DNA of 64,000 bases from Lumbricus terrestris (GCA_949752735.1 OX457037.1:32847466-32911465); one strand, 5' to 3'. Counted from the first letter of the stretch, positions 51,581 through 63,615 are shown. The notes: a model not told the origin generated them from the sequence alone. Numbers and translations are program-made.

Positions 51581-52034
51581 CCGGTGACACGAAACAGAAT
51601 ATCCCTCTGAAAGCTATCCGGGGGGATGAATTAATCTACCCCCCCCCGGATGGAATTAACCGGTCTATACTATCCGGGGGGATAAACCATTCTATCCCCT
51701 TTTTGAAAAATGCGTATAATTATAATTTTTATGCTCTAATCAAAATTTGAAGTGACTAATTGTTTTAAATGTCCTAAGCAATGTTCAGAGAAAGGCCTCT
51801 CGACTTTATTTAGTGACTCTGGGTGTTTTTAAGTGTTTTAAAAGTTTTAAGTGCTCTAAAACCAAAGAAAAAATTATCTAGTAGGAATAAACATACCTGT
51901 TAATGTAATTGTTTAAAGCAAAGCTGATGAAAATTAATTTGCAAAGATAAATACACGCGGAAGTGACTTTTTCGACTTTTCTTCATTTGGGGGGATACGA
52001 TTAATACGAGGACTATTCTATTTCGTGACACCGG
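51581..52034. mobile_element. Inverted-terminal element, unclassified
   Basis: CCGGTGACACGAAACAGAAT at the left is mirrored at 52015-52034 by ATTCTATTTCGTGACACCGG (18 of 20 match when inverted). The interior holds GGGGGGAT blocks in both orientations. No clear target duplication is seen, so the superfamily is unknown. Confidence 0.6.
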
Positions 52035-52188
52035 CATGTACATGAATCCCAAATAATCCCAAATCTGCCTATAGAGAGATTTACACGTGACTGACAATTC
52101 TGACAATTGTCAGGGATTTGGAAGGGTTCAACCCATCACTCCCTTTATTTTTCTGTCATATTTATATTCTGATATATAGGCCTATACT

Positions 52189-52355
52189 CAGTGGTGTGGT
52201 CCTAAAAAATGAAGTGGGGGGACGCCTAGAAATTGAAGTGGGGGGACGCCATGGAAATTGAAGTAGAAACTGTAGCAAAAGGTGCAATCTTGCAAGAATT
52301 TTGCACAAAAGTGGGGGGACGGCGTCCCCCGCGTCCCCGCCCCACTACACCACTG
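52189..52355. mobile_element. hAT-like MITE, perfect 8-bp TSD
   Basis: The 167-bp element begins CAGTGGTGTGGTCC and ends CCACTACACCACTG. It is flanked on both sides by CCTATACT (52181-52188 and 52356-52363). The interior repeats AATTGAAGTGGGGGGACGCC twice. It has no coding capacity. Confidence 0.9.
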
Positions 52356-53486
52356 CCTATACTGCTTCAGGCTATATAAGCACTGCCCATAATTATAATT
52401 GTAATTATATGTGCATTGTGCAGTGTGCACGTCTGTCCATTCAGACTCTGAATCCGAAACAGCAACTCGTTACGCCCATGCATAATTGCCTATGGCTGAA
52501 AACTTTAAAGGCTAATTAATAGATTAAAAATAATCGAAAAAATAATCGAACAAACTAAAAATTAGTCGACAAAATCTTGGCCTGCTCGATAAATAATTCT
52601 TCGATAATTTTTTATAACTTATTATTTTCTGGAGTAAATAACATGGTGAACAATAATAGCAAGAAACTTTTAAGTGGAAATTAAGTGATTGTTTTTGCAT
52701 TTGAGGAAGCCTATAATAATATTGTCGATGGAAATAATTCAAGATGGCGACAAAATAAATCGTTTTCAATTTTTTCATTGCAACAAAAAAACAGTTCGAT
52801 TCACGTTGTTTTGTACAAAGAATTAAGTATAGTAACTAATTCAGTAACTTTATAGTTGTATATTTGTATATTATGCTTGTGACAGTTCTTCACACTTGCG
52901 CCTATTTATTGTGGACCAACATAATCAAATTTTATTGATTATTCGTGATTAAATTTAGCAGATTTGTTGATTAAAATTATATTATAATGTAATCACTACC
53001 AGCCGCAGCACATTATATATAGGCCTATACATCATATTTTACATACATATGTATATAGACATATATAATATGTATATTACATATTATATATAAGGCCTGT
53101 TTATGTATATGTATAATTGTATATGTATATGCGCATATATATATATAATGCCTGACGGGGGTTTCCGCTTTCGCTACATGTGACGGGATCAGTTGTCACT
53201 TGAGCTCATGAATTGCATTTTCTTCAATGGATGATTTAATTTCGTCTCATTCTTCGTTTCTCTTATACTCTAATCCCGTCACCTTACAGAGTTCGACCCT
53301 ATTACAAATCCATCTGACTCTATTCAACTCAGTTTAACTTAATTCAATTCCACTTAAGTGACTAAACTCCATTTAATTCAGTTCCACTCCGTCTCATCTC
53401 ATTGTTTGGCATTTAGATCTACTTATAGGTTATATTATCGACTTCCTGTAGAGTCGCTTCTCAGATGTTATTGCTTATGTCAAATC

Positions 53487-53698
<212 letters not shown>

Positions 53699-54378
53699 AG
53701 AGAGGAAAGGAGGAATAGAGGGAAAGAGAAGTCATACAGAGAGAATGAGTAACAGATCATTTGGTTTCGTCTCAGTGTCGCATATCATCTTTAACTGTTT
53801 AGTTAGGCGTTTAATTCAGCGTAATTAATGTAAGCGCCAAACGTACCCCCTCCTCCCCCACCCCCATCCCACACACCACATCCGTGTTGACAAACGATTT
53901 ACACGCAGCGGTCTTTGTTATCCTGCTTCCCGCAACTATACAGAGACGGCGTCGACTTGAGACTCGACGACCCGTTGACCGTCGGGTCTTCTTTCATGTC
54001 CTACCCTTTATTATATCTGACCAACCGACCGAATGGGACACATACTGGGTCCCTCCGAAGAAGAAGCAGAGGTGTGTGTATGTGTGTGTGCGTGTATGTA
54101 TGTGTATGTGTGCACGTGAGAGGGTGTCACGCGCAACGATGAGACCCGGTAGGTAGGTCGGTCGGTAGGTCGGTCGATCTCCTGAGACTCGACTTGCCGT
54201 TGCTTTCTCACGTTTCCTTCGCTCAGACTCGAGACTTCACACAAGTCTGACGCATCAGCGAATTCGAAATTGACGAATTATAATAATGACGACGGCGGTG
54301 GCGGCAGAGGAGCTCTCCATCCGACTCGTATTCTCAACCTCCAATGATGATGATAATAATAATAATATTATTATGATC

Positions 54379-54491
54379 AGTGCTGTCTCTGTCTCTGTCT
54401 GTCTCTGTCTGTCTCTGCCTCTGTCTCTGTCTCTGTCTCTGTCTCTGTCTCTGTCTCTGTCTCTGTCTCTGTCTCTGTCTCTGTCTCTCTG

Positions 54492-54585
<94 letters not shown>
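54379..54585. repeat. (CTCTGT)n then (CT)n microsatellite
   Basis: CTCTGT hexamers to about 54488, then pure CT to 54585. It is complementary to the GA tract 0.7 kb upstream. ORFs of Leu-Ser or Arg-Glu repeats here are artefacts. Confidence 0.98.
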
Positions 54586-54589
<4 letters not shown>

Positions 54590-54649
54590 CTGCCGCTGCT
54601 GCTCATGAGATGGTAAATATCGGGCTTTAATTGCGTGTCTAGCTGTATT

Positions 54650-55269
54650 CTGAGGTAGACCGCTGCTGCTGAACTGCTGGTCTCATCGCTACAGCAAGCC
54701 CCCATGCATCGCGCTGTCGTCGTTTGCCGCTTCATCGTCGTCGGAGAGAGCGCCTCTAGCGGCCGAACGTGAGTCGACGACGCCAAGAAGCGGCGTCGTT
54801 TTCTATTGGCTGGGAAGACAGATGTCAAACACCGCCCCAGCAGCGCCTTAAGTAAAGCAGGTCTACACGACGACGACGGAGGAGGAGGGTACGGCCGCAG
54901 AAGAGTGAAGAGCAAGAAGAGAAGGAGGAGCAGCCGATGCGTCTGGCCCCCGCCGCCGCAGAAGCAGACGCCGTCGCCACCGCCGTCGTCGATAGAGTCT
55001 CTGCGGAGGACGAACAGACGGTCGTCAGTTGCCGCTCTGCCTGCTCTGCTGTCTGCGCGTGTGTGTTGACTAAGAGCATCTCTCTCTCGTCTGCACATCA
55101 TTGGCACAGACATACAGATAGATAGACAGACAGACAGATAGACAGACAGGCAGATAGATAGACAGGCAGATAGACAGATAGATAGATAGAGCAGAAGAAG
55201 AAGTGCGACTTAGAAAGGATATGGTGTTCTGCTTCTAGAATTCTTCTTCTTCTTCGTAAAAGACTCAAA
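54650..55269 (+). promoter_or_regulatory. CpG-rich stretch, candidate Prox promoter and leader exon
   Basis: CpG-dense DNA stands out from AT-rich surroundings. It contains an inverted CCAAT box (CTATTGGCTGG, about 54805). It is followed by a run of GACGACGACGG/GCCGCCG, a GATA/GACA repeat (55108-55190) and a strong donor AAA|GTAAGT at 55270. The only clear gene downstream on this strand is Prox, whose vertebrate homologue has a non-coding first exon. The promoter and leader-exon assignment is an inference from position. Confidence 0.45.
55108..55190. repeat. (GATA/GACA/GGCA)n microsatellite
   Basis: Tetramers GATA, GACA and GGCA are interleaved inside the candidate Prox leader exon. Confidence 0.9.
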
Positions 55270-56711
55270 GTAAGTAAATCTCAGTTATTGTTATATTTGG
55301 CGATTTTCTGCTCCCCCCAACCGGTAAAACCCTACCTCCTTCCTGGTCTAGTGGTTCTGCTCCGACGGCCCCGTGGTCCCTCAAAGACAACAATCACAAC
55401 ATGCGGTGCGGCTTCATCCTCCAGATATATCAAAAAAGAGTATACCGTTCATCATCTTAATCATAATCATCTTAATCATTGTCATCTTAATCATAATCAT
55501 TTGCATAATCTTTGTCATATCGCGAAGTTATTATATGACTTAAGAATAGACGTAAGAGTCATCGAGATATTTTGTGACACTATAGAGATCTCTTCTCAAA
55601 CTTCTATGTAGGAAACCATTCTGATACAATATGCGCAGTTACTTCGCTGTTGTCATATTGACTTGTATAGCGCCATTGCTCGATACATGCGTATTACTGA
55701 ACTTACTGGGGCTATAAAAGAGCGTAAGACTGCATGGAATATAGTTCCCTGCTTTATCACAGATGATATTCAAAGCTATGAAAACAAGGCCGTAGCCAGG
55801 GTTTTATTTGGGTGGGTGGGTGTTTACTCAACCGTGAGCAAACCCACGAGCAACCCAATCAGCTGACTAATGGGTTTGGAAAGCGTCGTTAGTTCGCATA
55901 GCGGGTTTTCGGCAGCCAATACATTACACACTGTATCAGTGTATAGATTCTATATCTTACATCTTCTTCTTCTTCCTCAGCCGTCCTCGTGACGAGGGTT
56001 GGCCGCATCATGAATAATCTTCTTTCACTCTCTTCGATCTTCCGTGCTCCTTGTGTATCTTACATCAGGTGCTATTATATAGTGAATGCATTATTTAATT
56101 ATTTTTACATTATCTCTTTTCGGAGGGTTTCAAACACCCAAAACATCCCCTATTATATAGCTGTGATCTTGTGTGAGGAACAGCTGTTGGTAGGGGTGGG
56201 GCGTAAGTTTTATCGCTCGCCCTGCAAACCCCGGAAATTCTTCTTCCCCCGACAAGGCTTCGATTTAGCAACAATCTGCAATTCACGACCTTCGAATCTC
56301 AACGCATTATAAAAACTCGTCTGCTCATGAAAGTCTCGGTTTATTCAGTATATAGACGGTTTTCGTGTCTGTTCGCACTTCCTCTTAATTGTCTCTCTTC
56401 AGCAGGACTCTACCGGGAGTTTCGTCTGCTCAAAACTTTTGATCGACCACACTCTGGCAGAGTCTGGCTGTATATATGTCCTTTATGACAACTGTGTCGT
56501 CGCTGTAGTATAGGCTATATGAGTTCTTCGATCAGTTTGCATTATTATTATACTTCAACGATTCAGAAAATCTGTTCCATAATTATGTGTTTAACGACTG
56601 ACGGTGATAATCTAACACTTTAACAATGAGCTCCACTGGTCTCCATGCAGACGACGATGATTAGCCTATTATAGTGATCATGAATATCACGTTGTTGTTG
56701 CTGATGCCAAC

Positions 56712-56825
56712 GACGGCGATGACGATGACGATAACGATGACGACGACGACGACGACGACGACGATGATGATGATGATAATGACGATGACGACGATGATGA
56801 TGATGACAATGATAATGATAACAAA
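56712..56825. repeat. (GAC/GAT)n microsatellite
   Basis: GAC, GAT and AAT triplets. ORFs over it (poly-Thr/Met and poly-His/Arg) are artefacts. Confidence 0.95.
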
Positions 56826-57400
56826 TGATACTGAATGTGTATATAAACTTACTGTTTATTTCTGCTGTTAAATTAAGGATGACAAGAGATGCGATGGATG
56901 CAAAAGGCGTTTCATGCCTCAATGTTCACGTAATTTCTTGGGCCATGTATGCCGTGGAACATGCATGTATAAGAACTTACAGTCCATGCATCCTGATGTT
57001 CGTGTGATATGCCCCTCGGGACCTGCAGCCGTTCCACTGCGCCCTCTGTATAAGCAAAGCGTGCACCCATGTATAGCCTATACTACGTGTATATATTCTA
57101 TAGCGATTACATAGGAGAGACGACATTCAACGTATAAGGTTACAAGTATACAGACTGTAGCGAAATGAGCGAGAACAACAGCCTCCATAAAATGCCCCCC
57201 CCCCATCACTCGGTCCTTCCTGCATTTCCTACCCCTCCCCCGATGGCCCCGTTGGGCTGTTTCTATATCGACTGCATGCAGGGACTATAGAATAGTTGTG
57301 GCTTCAGTTGAACGACATTGTTGTGTGACGTTAGAGGTCGTCACCCCCTCTTTCTTCCAGAATTTGGACTGGCACTGCACAATAAAGAGCTCATGTATAC

Positions 57401-57891
57401 ATGGTGGGCTATAAAAGACTATCCCCCTAAGGTTTTTGCCAATATCTTCGTCAAAAGTATGAATTTTTAAATAAAATTTAAAGGTTTAAAGGTAATTCAT
57501 GTTTACGTAATTATACCGTATATATATATATATAGCCTACGCTGCATGGCCAAATTTCACAAAATATTTCAAACAGAACAACAGCGGTATAACTTTTGTT
57601 CTGTTTGAGATATTTTCGTGAAATTTGGACATTGTACGCAGTGGCGGCGCTAGGGGGCTAGGGGGGGCTAAGCCCCCCTAAAAAAGGCCATCCATTTTTT
57701 CTCCCATGTGAAAATAAAAATTTTGGACGATTTACCCCCTTTAGTCCCGCAAAACTGAAATCCTGGCGCCGCCACTGATTGTACGTAAATATGAATTGCC
57801 TTTAAACCTGTAAAATGTGATTTAGATATTCTTTCTCCTGGCCAAGATATTTGCAAAAAACCTTGAGGTGGATACTTTTTATGGCTCACTC
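57401..57891. mobile_element. Foldback repeat, interrupted by a MITE
   Basis: The left arm GGGCTATAAAAGACTATCC...AAGGTTTTTGCCAATATCTT...GGTTTAAAGGTAATTCAT is mirrored by the right arm. Reverse-complemented, the right arm reads AGCCATAAAAAGTATCC...AAGGTTTTTTGCAAATATCTT...GGTTTAAAGGCAATTCAT. A smaller palindrome around AAATTTCACAAAATATTTCAAAC (57549-57630) lies near the centre. The 57639-57777 MITE is inserted in it. A half-copy lies at 37158-37345. Confidence 0.75.
57639..57777. mobile_element. hAT-like MITE nested in foldback repeat, perfect 8-bp TSD
   Basis: The 139-bp element begins CAGTGGCGGCGCTAGG and ends CCTGGCGCCGCCACTG (15 of 16 inverted). It is flanked by ATTGTACG at 57631-57638 and 57778-57785. 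CAGTGGCGGCG ends plus an 8-bp duplication are typical of hAT elements. Removing it restores the older foldback repeat. Confidence 0.92.
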
Positions 57892-59267
57892 TTATTTACG
57901 GACTCACCACGCAATTGGACTTTTGTAGCGTCTTTTCCATGTCGGTGACCACCCGATCGACTATATGTGGCGCCACACACCAAAACCAGCATTAAGGTGA
58001 TTTTCCGAGATATTGAGTTTGATACATAATTTCAAAGGTCTCGTCTAAGGCTTTAAAATGACACAAAAATTATTGCTCTAGCTTTATTCCAACCAAAGAT
58101 ATAAGGAAAAAGTGATCCAATTAAACTAATTAAAGAACCAATTAACTTAATTAAAAAAACTAATTTGCATATCAAGAGCATTAAAATAGCTCTGAAACTT
58201 GTGTTTTTTTAAAATAACTTACTTTTTTAATTAAATTCTGCAATAAAATTTTTACAAGCCCAAACATTCTATTTCCTAACTATTTCTGATGTGTAATTTC
58301 CTACTTAATGCTGATTTCGGTGTGGACCGCCACATATTATATGTTGTCTTGGGCATCATGAGAGCGGCGCCATAGAAGTCATTATTATATTAGGTGTTAG
58401 ATTAGCAAACGACGTCACAGTTCCATTATGCATGCAACGTTCTTTAGTTCCATTGTTGGTCGCAGGAGGCGTTCTTAACATTTGCTCCATTCACAGCCTC
58501 CTGCAGGCATGTGCCACCACATGCATGCATACACAATGTATACAATGTATACAATGTATACCGGCGCGAAGCTGAAGCAACATGTTCATTTGTGTTCCCT
58601 CACCATGCGTGCATGCATGCAGAACATTGCAGCAGGCGCTGAATCGGACGCTGCCGAATATAATAGTCGGGTCTTTCTACAAAGGCCGATTATTGTTCAT
58701 GCCTTTAGATTCGGTTCGCTTGATCTGGGAAACTTTCCCGTTGAAGCCGAACAAGAAGACTTCGGTCGTCGTCGCTTAGTTACAGCAGCAGAGTCTCATG
58801 AGAAATGGGGGAAGCATTGGCGAATGGCGTTGCGTTTTGTTGTGGTCGTTGAATGGAATCGATTCTTCCTCCTCTCTTCTGCATCATCCATCGCAGGCGT
58901 GCATGGCAGCTCAAGAGCTCGTTTTACTTAACACTCGCACCATTGTTGACCACATAACTAAAAGTGCCATCAATTAATGATGGAGGAGACATTGTTCGCG
59001 TAAATAAACGATGCCCACTTCCTGAAGAACCGTATAAAAATGTATACGTCTCTGTGTGTTTATTTATTTATCTATAATTAGTATATTTATGTCCACAAGT
59101 TAAATTTATGTGATTATACATGTATTATATTTATAAGTATGAAATGACGACTGCATGCATGGCGTCGTAAAGGATAAGGCAGCGGAAGGAAGCAGAGGCT
59201 GGATTTTTATATCTGGACTATTATGAGATGAGGGAATAGCGCCACATACACACTTGGACATAGAGAG

Positions 59268-59394
59268 AGACAAAAAGAAAGACAGACAGAGACAGACATA
59301 GAGAGATAGAGAGAGAGACAGACAGACAGACATGGAGAGACTCTTCATGTCTGTCTGCCTCTCTCTCTATGTCTGTCTCTGTCTGTCTCTCTCG

Positions 59395-59426
<32 letters not shown>

Positions 59427-59475
59427 GACAGAAAGACCGAGAAACAGACATATATATAGAGACAGAAACAGAAGG
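59268..59475. repeat. (GACA)/(TCTG) inverted microsatellite
   Basis: AGAGACAGACAGACA runs flank a central TCTGTCTGCCTCTCTC-type run of the opposite strand at about 59345-59395. Together they form an imperfect hairpin. Confidence 0.85.
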
Positions 59476-59542
59476 TGTTAGTAAGGATGCACAAGGGTTG
59501 CCATGGTAAAGAGGGAGGAAGCAAGGCAGATATGCTACAAGT

Positions 59543-59972
59543 CATAGTTGTAAAAAACGTTTTTTTCGTTTTTTATTCTCTCCCAAAAAACGTCGTTTTT
59601 TTCGTTTTTTATTTTTCCCATCGTTTTTTATCGTTTTTTATTTTTTCTTTAACTTTATTTATTCATTTACTTTCTGTTATTATTTTCCTTAATTTTAATT
59701 TTTTTTCTGATATTCCTTATGTTCTCCGCCAACTCTCAAGGATTCAGCTAATTAAAGTAATTATTTCATCGTTTAACATCATCATTTAAGAGATAGCCTG
59801 CGTGTAGTTGGTTCCCAATCAATGTTTTCAAGGTTAAAATGCGGTTTTAGATGTAGCAAAGTCAAATTATTTACCGTTTCCGTTTTTTATTGTTTTTTTG
59901 TCGTTTTTTATTTTTTCGAAAAAAACGACGTTTTTTACCGTTTTTTATTTCGTTTCCATCGTTTTTTACATC
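59543..59972. mobile_element. Unclassified 430-bp insertion with 12-bp flanking duplication
   Basis: The direct repeat TATGCTACAAGT flanks it at 59531-59542 and 59973-59984. The element starts CATAGTTGTAAAAAACG and ends CGTTTTTTACATCT, with multiple CGTTTTTTATT units inside, some inverted. The middle is AT-rich and ordinary. No coding capacity is seen. Confidence 0.6.
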
Positions 59973-60108
59973 TATGCTACAAGTGCATGAGATATAATTA
60001 TGACATCATATGATTAATTAATTATGTGAATGTCAATGAATTAATTTCTGTGGTCATTCACTCATTCAGACCCTCTTAACCTATATACTGCCATTTGCAG
60101 GTATAGGG

Positions 60109-60116
60109 TATAAATA
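60109..60116 (+). promoter_or_regulatory. Candidate TATA box upstream of the Prox coding exon
   Basis: TATAAATA lies 124 bp before the Prox ATG. It is an alternative to the CpG-rich start at 54.7 kb. Possible splice acceptors (TTTGCAG at 60100; TTCTTTTTGTCCC...CATAAG at 60159) compete with this reading. Which is used cannot be told from sequence. Confidence 0.3.
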
Positions 60117-60232
60117 CACCTGAAGAGCACGTTGCTTCTTTTTGTCCCATCAACATAAGGAAGGAGCCGAGAGGCATAAACCTCATCATTCACTGAACAT
60201 TGCAAGCCTCAATCCATCAGTGGTCCATTCCA

Positions 60233-63200
60233 ATGTCAGCCGAAGTCGACGGAGCGTGTCTGCAGCCACGCTTGCCTCCCTGCATCACCAGCAGCAGCAG
60301 CAGCAGCAGCATCGCCGTTGCCGTTGACAACCAGGTCGACTCCATGGCAACTGACCAGCAGCAGTACCACCATCACGAGTACCTGCAGTTGCCCGTGGCA
60401 CCGACGGGTGAAATTGACCGCCCAGTGGCTCCACCTGTTAACACGGTTCCACCTGCAAGTGCCCCTAAAGGCTGCAGTCCAGGAACCACCAGCATCACCA
60501 CAAGCACCAGCAGCAGCAGCAGCAGCAGTCTGCACAGAGTGGCAGATAAACTGAAGGAGAAGCTGAGCCGGCAGATGGAGTCGCATCATGATGGGGATAC
60601 TGCTACCACTGGACTGAATTCCGATGCTGTTGCGGTGATGTCCAGTTCAACCCAGAGTCCAAAGACGAAGGACCTGGCTCCCCAGCAGCAGCAGCAGGGA
60701 ACCCAGAAGACATCGTCGGAGGCACGGTCCCAGTACCACTCCATCCTGAAGCTATCGTCTCCATCGTCCAAGTCCTTCGGAGTGCCACCACCTCCTCCTC
60801 CTCCTCCTCCTTCCAGTTTCTCCTCCTCATCCACCTCTTCAGCGCAGAACCAACATTACGACTTCTCCAGCGGTGGACCCCCTCCACCCCCGCCTCCACC
60901 GCCGCACTCCAGGTTCTTCGGCCATCCGTCGGATATCTATCCAGGGACCGTGGCCGACACTCTGGACATGCTGAGAGGGATGATGAAGGGAGGAGGTGGA
61001 GGTGGTGGAGAAGGGAAGAAGGACACGGTGTCTGGCTACAGCAGCCACTGCAGTAACAGCATCAGACACGCGGGGAAGCAACAACAGCATCTTGTCGACT
61101 ACTGCGATTACAACGACGACCGTCTAAACATCTTCAACGACAGTAAATACATCTTCAGCAACAATTCAGACGAAGATGACAACGACGATGATAACGAGTC
61201 GTTTCAGTCGGATACGATGCCAGACAGCTGCGGAGAAGAAGGAGAAGGAGGAGGAGGAGATGGAGAAGAAGAAGATGGAGGATGCTTGTCTGGTGATGAC
61301 TTCAGTGATGAGGGGATGAACACGACCACAGCAGCAGCAGCGGCAGCAGCCTCATACGGGCGCCACAGCCGCTCAAGCTCCGTATCAAGCGAAAGAAGAA
61401 GAAGAGGAAGACCAATGAAACAAGAGGAGGAGGATGACGACATTGAGGATGGGGATGAAGGGCGGATGAGGATGAACGGGGTGGATGGAGGAGGATCGGT
61501 CTGCAGCGAGGATAGCTTCGAGGAGAAGATGGAGGCGAAGAAGGCTCGCGTCGAGAACATCATCAGCAACATGAGACCGTCACCGAACAGCAAAACGATG
61601 ACGACGACGACGGCTAGCAACTGTCGCCAGGCAACCGTTGCTATGGAGATGTCTGGCAACGGCGTCGCTATGGGTGACGACGGTGACCATCGCCAAAACG
61701 GGGTTGGAGTGGGAGTGGGTGTGGGAATGGGGGTGGCAGGGCCCGTTGGTTACGGAGGTGGTGGGGGTCCGATGGGGGCGGTGGCGGTGGGGGAGGTGAG
61801 GCGACCGAAGAGGAAGCAGTACATTCCACAGCAGCACGAGGCGAGGGAGGATGAGGACGTGGACGAACCAGCCGTGAAGCTTCGAAAGGTGGAGAAGGAG
61901 GTGATCCAGCAGGAGCTGCAGCAGATGCACGAACAGCTGGCAGAGATGCAGCAGAAGTGTCTCCAGCTGCTGGACCACGATGATGACGACCAACAACACC
62001 AGCAGCAGCAGCAGCCAATCTCAGCAGCCGCATCCGATCGACCGAGGGATGCTCTTCTGGATTTCGTCGATGGAGACGGAGGAGGGGGAGGTGGAGGAGG
62101 AGGAGTTGGAGAGGATCGCTCCAGGCATCCATCGAAGCTGCTCCTCCTCAACGCTTCCACCCCATCCACTTCATCCGACCTGAACCGGAACGACATCGTC
62201 CAGAAGCTGGAGACCCTCCACCACCACCACACCGATGGAAAGCCGCATCCGACGGAGAACAAAGGGAGCAGACGATTCGATGACATTCAGCAGCAGGCGA
62301 CTGATTCGAGCAAGGTGACCAGTCTGAAGCACCTCGCCAAACTGCTCAAGGCCGAGATAACGAGCAGCGTCGGTGCTCTGGTCGACAGCATCGTCAAGAA
62401 CTTCATGGCTAAGCACGCAGAACTGCAGAAGGACTCGTCGTCGTCGTCGTCGTCGGCCAGGGAGCCAGCGCAGCAGCCCTCGAAGGGATCGTCAAAGACG
62501 CACGGCTGCTTCGATCAGGTGGTTGCACCGCATCTCCCACCGCAGCCACCGCCATCGCAGCTGCCAAGAGAGCCAACAGGTGGCGTCTTCAAACAGCAGC
62601 ACCAGCAGCGAGAGGAACCGACGTTCTTGACGGCGTCGAAGTCACTTCCGGTTCCTCCTCCTCCTCCACAGTCGGCACTAGAGGCTGCAGCAGCGCAGCT
62701 GGTCATCTCTCGACCACCCTGTCTGCCGCCATCGCTGCTTCCACCGCATCTGCAACTCCCGGTCCATCCGTCGTTCGCCGAGCAGCAGAACAACCTAAGT
62801 CAGTCCGTGAAGCAGCAGCAGCAGCAGCGTGAGCTGGCCGAGAAGTACATCCGTCCCTACTTCGACCTTCACGGCGGCAAGACGGCCTTCGAGATCCCGC
62901 AGGCGCACCTGCCGCTCTTCGCGCCGCACGCCTTCTACCCGCCGCCGCCGATGCACGCCAAGTTCCAGCCGCTGTTCGTCAAGGAACCCGAGCAGACGGA
63001 GGCTCTTCCGCTGGTCGTCAGCACCCCGAAGAAGAAGCGGACGAAGGTGACGGACACCCGACTGTCCCCACGGGCGGCACGAGCGATGCTGCAGGAAAGC
63101 CTAGGCCAGCATCCTCACCCTCACCATCACCATCACCACCACCATCAGCAGCAGCAGCAGGACCATCACTCGCATCAGCAGCAGCAGCAGCAGCAGTCGA

Positions 63201-63604
63201 GGACTGGCGATCGGAAACCGTTTCCACACCATCACCATCATCACTACCCAACGCTCAGTGCACTCCATGAGGCTTTTCCACATCCGTCCATGCTGTCCAT
63301 TGGACTCCCGACGTCCGTGGCAATCCACAATCCGAGCCTCCAGCATTCCGATCTACTGCAGGCGATGTACTCTTCGCAGCAACAGGCGATGGGACACAGG
63401 GAGGGACAGGGAGGCGGACAGCAGCAGCAGGGAGTAGGAGGAGGAGGAGGAGGGGGTCCTTCGATGCAGGTCGCCAAGAGACCGTCGTCCAATTCGTCGG
63501 ATCTGGCGAACTGTAGTCCGAACTCGATGATGAAATGCGACTCAGATGCTTACGATCAGATGATGTCAGACTCCATGATGTCGTACGATGGACATGGTGG
63601 ACTC
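60233..63604 (+). CDS. PROX: Prospero/Prox homeobox protein, large N-terminal exon (partial gene)
   Basis: Prospero/Prox proteins are nuclear transcription factors that control neural and other cell fates. The ATG at 60233 follows an in-frame TGA at 60194, and 1124 codons run to the exon end. Conserved blocks: KKARVENIISNMRPSP (about residues 436-451), basic RRPKRKQYIPQQ (about 523), an amphipathic helix VIQQELQQMHEQLAEMQQ, a helix LKHLAKLLKAEITSSVGALV (about 698), EKYIRPYF, and PKKKRTKVTDTRLSPR (about 932-947). The last ends in GLPTSVAIHNPSLQHSDLL and SYDGHGGL. Between them are long P, S, Q, G, H and D/E runs from CAG, GGA, CCT and CAC repeats. The homeo-Prospero domain is absent and must be encoded downstream of the intron beginning at 63605. 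Family size varies widely (vertebrate PROX1 about 740 aa, fly Prospero above 1400). The exon is GC-rich against its AT-rich flanks. Confidence 0.96.
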
Positions 63605-63615
63605 ATATCCTTTAC
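63605..63615 (+). promoter_or_regulatory. U12-type AT-AC 5' splice site of Prox
   Basis: ATATCCTTTAC matches the consensus for minor-spliceosome AT-AC donors (ATATCCTTT). It directly follows a complete CTC codon, giving a phase-0 junction after SYDGHGGL where homologues continue into the homeodomain. No good GT donor is present nearby (the best, GACATG|GTGGAC, is poor). Read-through meets TAA at 63641. Confidence 0.85.

Noticed and set aside
54334..55113. 259-codon minus-strand ORF
   Set aside because: Half is Arg-Glu and Gln-Arg repeats from the CT/CTCTGT microsatellite. The rest lies over the CpG-rich segment with competing frames and no recognised motif.
58482..58931. 149-codon + strand ORF
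   Set aside because: Starts in a TACAATGTA repeat, has no recognisable motif, and has no supporting splice context.
61204..62286. Long minus-strand ORFs opposite the Prox exon
   Set aside because: They are antisense shadows of GC-rich trinucleotide repeats. The + strand frame carries conserved Prox motifs.
63590..63600. GT donor (GACATG|GTGGAC) for the Prox exon
   Set aside because: Poor match to a U2 donor; the adjacent ATATCCTTT is a near-perfect U12 donor in phase 0.
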